46,592 bases of DNA, from the NCBI GenBank assembly GCA_021846965.1, contig JAJZWA010000028.1:1-46592 (forward strand), given 5' to 3'. This stretch comes from Pseudomonadota bacterium. Lineage in GTDB: Bacteria; Pseudomonadota; Gammaproteobacteria; Burkholderiales; Burkholderiaceae_C. Below the pieces are notes generated by a model, which was given only the letters and a program-made list of their open reading frames with translations, was not told where the DNA came from and did no database searches. Below are positions 42,692 through 46,592 of the stretch, piece by piece; the stretch's first letter is position 1; each line of letters begins with the position of its first letter. A program made the translations under genes and the position numbers.

Positions 42692-42706
42692 CAGACCTCG
42701 AGCCGC

Positions 42707-42832
42707 TTAGCGCAAGAAGCGATTCGGTGCATACCACGCACCCAAGGCGATGTATGAGCCCGCAAAGATGCCGACGCATGCCACAGCCACGTTGGCCAGC
42801 GGGGAGCGAATCCAGAGATCCGATCGACTCAC
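42707..42832 (-). CDS. Possible 41-residue single-helix membrane peptide
   Basis: GTG start; MSRSDLWIRSPLANVAVACV then GIFAGSYIALGAWY forms one membrane helix, ending NRFLR. Its GTG overlaps the stop of the upstream small frame (GTGA), and the following remnant starts 16 bases after its stop, which looks like a small operon. Function unknown. Confidence 0.3.
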   Translation of the reverse strand: MSRSDLWIRSPLANVAVACVGIFAGSYIALGAWYAPNRFLR

Positions 42833-42966
42833 GACCGCTGCCTGCGTGAAATGCTGGCGGGCAGCGTGCCACCCATGCAGGCGCCGACCAGGGTGATCGC
42901 GTCTCCCGGTCCCCCTGATTGGCTCACGGTGAAGCGCACAGGGCGGGCCTCGGTGCTACTGTGCAC
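42829..42966 (-). CDS. Possible 45-residue peptide
   Basis: From GTG 42966 the frame contains SQSGGPGDAITLVGACMGGT and ends RRQRS; the middle is hydrophobic. Coupled by GTGA to the next small frame. No ribosome site and no recognised family. Confidence 0.22.
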   Translation of the reverse strand: MHSSTEARPVRFTVSQSGGPGDAITLVGACMGGTLPASISRRQRS

Positions 42967-43196
42967 GCATTGCGTAACACACGAGATTCACAAGATGAGC
43001 GAAGCGACCTCGTCCTGGCGGACTCGTGATTGGCAGGCCTGCAACGGCGACCTGGCCGTTTGCTTTCAGCTTTTGAATTGCTCACATCATTACATTTGTT
43101 ACGAGTTGCCATCAGAATCTCTGCCTCGTAGCTTTACGATTTGCCACAGTCTTTTGGGAAGCTCTCCGTAAATCATCCTTTGCCCAAAGCCGCCCC

Positions 43197-43664
43197 ATGC
43201 AGCGCCACCTCTACCTTGAAATCTTGGCCCTCGCCGCGCTTGCAAGCGTGGCGTGCCTCAACATCGCGCATGCCGCGATGCACGTTGTCCCCGGAGAATG
43301 GATAACTCGGAACACGGTAATGACCCCGGAGGGTCCGAAAACCATGACCCAGAGGCAGTGCAACCGGGGCGCGGATGTCACTGACCTATTCGTCAAACAT
43401 CAGAAAAACGTCGTCTGCACCGTGGGGAAAATCAGTGGCCCGGACAGTTCTGGTGCCTATTTGCTGCATGACACGTGCGTGCCCCCGGGGGCCCCTGCGG
43501 GCGGTTCGACCAGACTGAGCATGCTCGCCCGGGTGACCGTAGCCCCCGACGGACGCTCCGTGCACGGCATGGTGAGGGCCACGGACACGGTGAACGGCAG
43601 GTCGTTCACGGTTCCGCCCACCCGTTTCACGTCGGACTATGCCGGGTCCTGCCCGGGACGTTGA
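43197..43664 (+). CDS. DUF3617-like secreted protein
   Basis: A 155-residue protein with a signal peptide (about 1-26, ending NIAHA), then a DUF3617-like pattern: HVVPGEWITRNTVMTPEGPKTMTQRQCNRGADVTDLF, a second cysteine in VVCTVGKISG, and a strand-rich C-terminus ending in a cysteine (AGSCPGR). DUF3617 proteins are small periplasmic proteins of unknown function. The ATG 43197 is the only sensible start. The neighbourhood is patchy, so it may be acquired. Confidence 0.65.
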   Translation: MQRHLYLEILALAALASVACLNIAHAAMHVVPGEWITRNTVMTPEGPKTMTQRQCNRGADVTDLFVKHQKNVVCTVGKISGPDSSGAYLLHDTCVPPGAPAGGSTRLSMLARVTVAPDGRSVHGMVRATDTVNGRSFTVPPTRFTSDYAGSCPGR

Positions 43665-44365
43665 TCGGACCCTGGCGGTGCCACGAAGCCATGCCGCGCT
43701 GGGAAGATGCTCAGACTCTTCCCTTGAGCGAGCATCCGCCCGAGCTCGGCACGCTGCTCGTTGAAATGCTGGCCATGTCGATGCGTCTGGTCGAGCAGCT
43801 GACGGGCCAAGCTGGCATCGTTCTGTCCTTGGCCCCGTCCATCACCCTGGTTTCGCAGACGCTGCGCGAGTGGACGGTCGAGGCGCTGGAGCGTTTCGAT
43901 GGTCATCCCGCTGTGCGGAGGCAGCTGGTCGGCCTGAGCGGGCATTGGGCGCTGCCAGTGGCGATGACGGCAATAGCGTGGTCAGCAGCCACCGGCAACG
44001 TCGGTCTCGGGGATTGCGGCTTTCAGCGCCATCGCACCGGCGCCTTCGACCGGGTGCAGCCTTCCGGCCTCAGCCTCCGAACCAGTCACACCGAACATAG
44101 GTATTCCGGTTCACAATTTAGCCAACGATCGACACGGCGCCTTCGGATTGACGGCCATTGTGGCGGTACGGGTGCGCCGCTACTCTTAATTCTAGGGCTT
44201 GTGGCGTGACAAGATCGGGCGCCGGGCTTCATGGCTTTTTATCTTTACATGCAGGCTAGGCACGAGCCGGCAAGTCCATGATGCACTTGCGTTTTCTGAG
44301 GGTTCGCGTGACCAGAATATGCCGCACCACCCAGTTTATAGGGCATGGCCTGCGGGATACATTAC
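43665..44365. other. Stretch without a confident gene
   Basis: An open plus frame from ATG 43691 to 44209 reads protein-like for about 95 residues (LLVEMLAMSMRLVEQLTGQ, HPAVRRQLVGLSGHW) but has no ribosome site and ends in low-quality sequence. The opposite strand is also open. No family recognised; a cassette gene or remnant is possible. Confidence 0.35.
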
Positions 44366-44372
44366 GTTAGGC
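44366..44372 (+). other. Core-site GTTAGGC, left boundary of the cassette pair
   Basis: GTTAGGC matches the integron recombination core GTTRRRY exactly and lies 24 bases before the first cassette gene start. No paired attC arm was recognised upstream and no integrase gene is near, so whether it belonged to an attI or an attC is open. Confidence 0.4.
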
Positions 44373-44395
44373 TCCTACAGGGAGGAGGTTGCAAT

Positions 44396-44848
44396 ATGCA
44401 GGTCGCTTTCGGCAAGCACGCTGGAAAATCCGTCGAGCTCTTGATGTTCAAAGAGCCAGGCTACGTGCACTGGTTGCTTCAGCAATCCCCTTCGGGCGCG
44501 TTGCTCGTGGTTCAGCGGCATGCGCATTCGTTGATGAAGAAGTTCGACGCGAAGCCTCTCCATCGACAGTGCCACGGCCACAACTGTTCGGCGCTCGCAA
44601 CTCGTGCCACGGTTTACGGGAACAGCCTAGCTCCGTACTGGTGGTGTGACAACTGCGATCCTTATGAGGCTGGCGCTAACAGTGGCAAGTTGCAAGGGGT
44701 TCGAACCTATAGCGAGGCGCTCACCCATGTGGAGTTCTACTGCGGCGGGCGGAAGTCAGACTACGTCGCGCTTGTCAAGTACCTTGCCCAAGCAAAGGGC
44801 TTGCCAACACGGGTGGGCGAGCAGCAGGCCAACGCGTTCTTTACCTAA
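44396..44848 (+). CDS. Cassette gene 1: ExoX-C-like / putative zinc-binding small protein
   Basis: A 150-residue protein with no certain family. The N-terminus (AFGKHAGKSVELLMFKEPGYVHWLLQQ) follows the FGKykGk...yl.Wll pattern of a small domain found at the C-terminus of exodeoxyribonuclease X-like proteins. A Cys/His set (CHGHNC, then WWCDNC) could bind zinc. GGAGGAGG seven bases upstream of ATG 44396 fixes the start. It is followed at once by an attC-like site and preceded by a core GTTAGGC, as expected for an integron cassette about 570 bases long. Confidence 0.65.
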   Translation: MQVAFGKHAGKSVELLMFKEPGYVHWLLQQSPSGALLVVQRHAHSLMKKFDAKPLHRQCHGHNCSALATRATVYGNSLAPYWWCDNCDPYEAGANSGKLQGVRTYSEALTHVEFYCGGRKSDYVALVKYLAQAKGLPTRVGEQQANAFFT

Positions 44849-44940
44849 GCATGCACCCGGAGCCTGACCCCTCCATCGAGCGGACGTCTTACCGCTAGCT
44901 GCGCCGGCGGTAAGACGTCCGCTCATGTCGAACGTTAGCG
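44849..44940 (+). repeat. attC-like site 1
   Basis: A perfect 18-base stem, GAGCGGACGTCTTACCGC (44878-44895) with its complement at 44907-44924, is followed by TGTCGAAC and the core GTTAGCG (44934-44940). The left outer core just after the gene stop (CCTAAGC) is degenerate. Structure and position fit an integron attC. Confidence 0.6.
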
Positions 44941-44977
44941 CCTTCACTCGCCCTTTGCACTTACTTCACTAATCACA

Positions 44978-45400
44978 ATGTCCGCACGCCAACCAAAGGA
45001 TGACCGAGTTTACCGAATTATAACAAACGCACTACTTTGGCTGTGCTTCGGCGGCGTATTAATCGGCGTTAATGCACTTGAATCCAAGGCGTCGCCTACA
45101 ATATCTGTGCCACCGGAAATAATCACCCGCCTCATCAACCTAAAACTCTATCTAACCCAACTGGTGGCATCGGCCTTGCTGTTTGCGTTGTTTGCCTTTA
45201 TCACGCACAAGGCAAAGGACAAGGCTAACTTCAATCGTGGTCAGTATTTCATCGGTCTCGTGTTTGGAGAATGGGGGGCGATTCTTATCAACTTTGGCTC
45301 CCTACTATTCATTGCGGGTATTATTGCCAACGCGCCGTTATATTGGCCCGGCACTCTGGCGAACTATGCGTTTGGCTACTATTTGCTTCCAAAGCGCTAA
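44978..45400 (+). CDS. Cassette gene 2: hypothetical membrane protein
   Basis: A 140-residue protein with about four membrane helices (NALLWLCFGGVLIGVNAL; LYLTQLVASALLFALFAFI; a Gly/Ile-rich pair ending YAFGYYLL). It is much AT-richer than the rest of the window, a sign of foreign origin. The stop codon lies inside the left core of the following attC, as usual in cassettes. No family recognised. Confidence 0.65.
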   Translation: MSARQPKDDRVYRIITNALLWLCFGGVLIGVNALESKASPTISVPPEIITRLINLKLYLTQLVASALLFALFAFITHKAKDKANFNRGQYFIGLVFGEWGAILINFGSLLFIAGIIANAPLYWPGTLANYAFGYYLLPKR

Positions 45401-45490
45401 CCCGGCAGTCGAGAGGGGCAGCCAAAAAGCTGCGCTTTTGGGTTCCCTACGCGCTTCGCGCTCCGGCTGCCCCTCACTGCTATGTTATGC
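45396..45490 (+). repeat. attC site 2
   Basis: A 95-base site: left core GCTAACC overlapping the gene stop; inner arms GCAGT/ACTGC (45405-45409, 45476-45480) and GAGGGGCAGCC/GGCTGCCCCTC (45413-45423, 45465-45475), with unpaired bases on the left arm; right core GTTATGC (45484-45490). This is the full imperfect-palindrome organisation of an integron attC. Confidence 0.8.
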
Positions 45491-45619
45491 GTCATAGAGA
45501 CCTGATCCAATAATGATGGTTGTGCCAACCGAAAACTGAGCCAGATGTTCGACCTACCCTGCTGTCTTCTTGTGCAGCGGGGACGACAGGAGTGATCACA
45601 TGGACGTGATCGGCAAGAT

Positions 45620-45893
45620 CCGAGGGCTGGGCGTCGAACTCGAAGGCTTCCAGGGTGCGTACGAAGGGGAACTTGGCGATGAGCAGCCCCATCTGGATGC
45701 GCCGCTCGTCCTTGCGGCCGACCTCGGCGGTGCACAGCAGGGTCAGTGCCTCGCGCAGGTTCAGCTCCTGGCGTGTGGCCTGATCCAGCAGGGTGTCGAG
45801 CTGGTCGCGGATGGCCGTGAGCTTGAGACGCGTGAGCATGGACTCCAGCCCGTCCAGGTCGAGCGTCGGCTTGGGGGTCTTGGTCGCAGCCAT
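45620..45893 (-). pseudogene. istB: istB fragment (IS21 helper ATPase, N-terminal part)
   Basis: About 91 residues match the N-terminus of IstB (LESMLTRLKLTAIRDQLDTL, LTLLCTAEVGRKDERRIQMGL, FPFVRTLEAFEFDAQPS). The Walker ATPase region is missing; the frame continues with unrelated residues to 45492. ATG 45893 overlaps the istA stop. Confidence 0.85.
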
Positions 45894-46471
45894 CACCAGG
45901 CCCCTCCCAGCATGTCTTCGTACTGCTGCAGCGGCCGCAGCAGCTCGGCGGGCACCTCGGGCGGCGCTGCCGTGGCGGGCGGCGCCTTGGGCAGCCAGCT
46001 CACGCCGACCGTGTGGGCCCCGACGATGCCGGTCAGGTGGGCGCGCTCGACGATGTTGGCCCGACGCAGCGGGCTCTGCGCATGACACGCCACTTCCCGC
46101 CCGGCGTACAGCACGCGCACCATGCGCTCGGCCACGATCACCGTGACGCTCTCGCCGATGAGCCGCCACGGCACGCTGTAGCGGTTGGTGTCGAGCTCCA
46201 CGCAAGCGTCGGTATGCACCCGCCGCACCAACTCGCGCACCTGCAGGAACGGCACCAGCTGGGGCAGCGGCTTGAGGGCTGTGCGCTCCATGCGCTCGAA
46301 ACGCTCCAGCGGAACCTCGCCGGTGGTGCCGTGCACGCGCCGGTCGGCGATCTCGCGCATCCAGTACGCCAGGTGCGCATGCAGCGCCTCTAGGCTGTCG
46401 AAGCTGTGTCCGGCAATCGCGTTGTGCTTGACGTAGCCCACGTCGCGCTCGTCCTTGCCCTTGGTGTGGCC
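45893..46471 (-). pseudogene. istA: istA fragment (IS21 transposase, C-terminal part)
   Basis: About 190 residues of IstA: TKGKDERDVGYVKHNAIAGHSF, LAYWMREIADRRVHGTTGEVP, NRYSVPWRLIGESVTVIVAERMVRVLYAGREVACH. The N-terminal DNA-binding part and most of the DDE core are absent; upstream sequence changes abruptly to terminal repeats at about 46471. Confidence 0.85.
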
Positions 46472-46516
46472 GGCGACAATTAACTTGAGCGGTCGGCGAC
46501 AACTATCTTGAGCGGT
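46472..46516. repeat. Tandem IS21-type terminal repeat units
   Basis: Two 22-base units with a 23-base period (46472-46493 and 46495-46516), each running GGCGACAA to CTTGAGCGGT, with two mismatches. Such multiple terminal repeats mark IS21-family ends. Confidence 0.75.
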
Positions 46517-46558
46517 TGACGCACGCCGCCGGGGTGCGTGAAGCGGTCGGGTCCTAGA

Positions 46559-46587
46559 GTGGCCTGCCTCGATGAGGAGGCAGCCAC
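46559..46587. repeat. Hairpin at the window edge
   Basis: GTGGCCTGCCTC (46559-46570) and GAGGCAGCCAC (46577-46587) pair with one bulged C. It lies outside the terminal repeats; its element is cut by the window end. Confidence 0.45.
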
Positions 46588-46592
46588 TGTGC

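Larger units (their letters stand above)
42289..43196. other. Gene-poor stretch with degraded or very small ORFs
   Basis: About 900 bases between the KdgT-type permease and the DUF3617-like gene. Base composition falls from GC-rich to mixed after 42.7 kb. Apart from the three minus-strand small readings listed separately, no protein-like frame was found. Confidence 0.5.
45491..46516 (-). mobile_element. Rearranged IS21-family remnant
   Basis: Contains a 5'-truncated istA, a 3'-truncated istB and, at the right, two IS21-type terminal repeat units joined directly to the middle of istA. The left end reads CTGGCTCAGTTTTCGGTTGG on minus and abuts attC 2. Internal deletions mean it cannot transpose by itself. 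Confidence 0.75.

Noticed and set aside
42851..43171. 106-residue plus frame
   Set aside because: Mixed composition, no ribosome site, and it spans a composition change; looks random.
43637..43945. Minus-strand 102-residue frame as a transposase helper gene
   Set aside because: No recognisable transposase motif, no inverted ends and no ribosome site.
43665..44365. Integron integrase and attI upstream of the cassettes
   Set aside because: Neither strand contains tyrosine-recombinase motifs; only the GTTAGGC core is present.

Overview
The window is about 46.6 kb of GC-rich (roughly two-thirds G+C) bacterial chromosome. Its gene families fit a Burkholderiales-like betaproteobacterium: an Xanthomonas-type DSF quorum-sensing set, nitrate assimilation under NasT/NasS control, and IS630, IS21 and integron-cassette material. 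No rRNA or tRNA was seen and the genus cannot be fixed from this sequence.

Layout. 130-4174 (minus) is fatty-acid/acyl-CoA catabolism: ETF-ubiquinone oxidoreductase, an alpha-methylacyl-CoA racemase-like class III CoA transferase and an acyl-CoA dehydrogenase. 4338-6557 (minus) is ahpC-ahpF. 6762-10880 (plus) holds a TonB-like protein, a MASE4-like orphan histidine kinase and an HDOD protein. 10892-16951 is a DSF signalling island: rpfG-rpfC on minus, and on plus a dedicated acyl carrier protein, a ketoacyl synthase and rpfF, the last behind a sigma-54-type promoter. A chemoreceptor and a Gly-tract lipoprotein follow. 21344-24461 (minus) is a four-gene unit (PepSY protein, COG4705-type membrane protein, OmpR-type regulator, kinase) with a tandem-repeat operator upstream. 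A MalM-like lipoprotein gene has a complete IS630 element (25855-27293) inserted just upstream of its start.

27665-37595 is a nitrate-assimilation module: nirB-nirD-nasA-cobA-narK on plus and nasT-nasS on minus. The nir leader carries, in order, an NtrC-like dyad, a consensus -24/-12 promoter, two hairpins with hexanucleotide loops (ANTAR-type target) and an intrinsic terminator. nasT has its own -24/-12 promoter. This reads as nitrogen limitation (sigma-54/NtrC) plus nitrate sensing (NasS releasing NasT, which prevents termination) controlling nitrate uptake and reduction to ammonium.

37687-38993 encodes two translationally coupled lipoproteins. 39045-42288 is a LysR regulator divergent from a D-tartrate dehydratase-like enolase-superfamily gene and a KdgT-type permease. 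From about 42.3 kb the sequence becomes patchy: small unrecognised ORFs, a DUF3617-like protein, two integron-type cassettes with attC-like sites but no integrase, and a rearranged IS21 remnant at the right edge.
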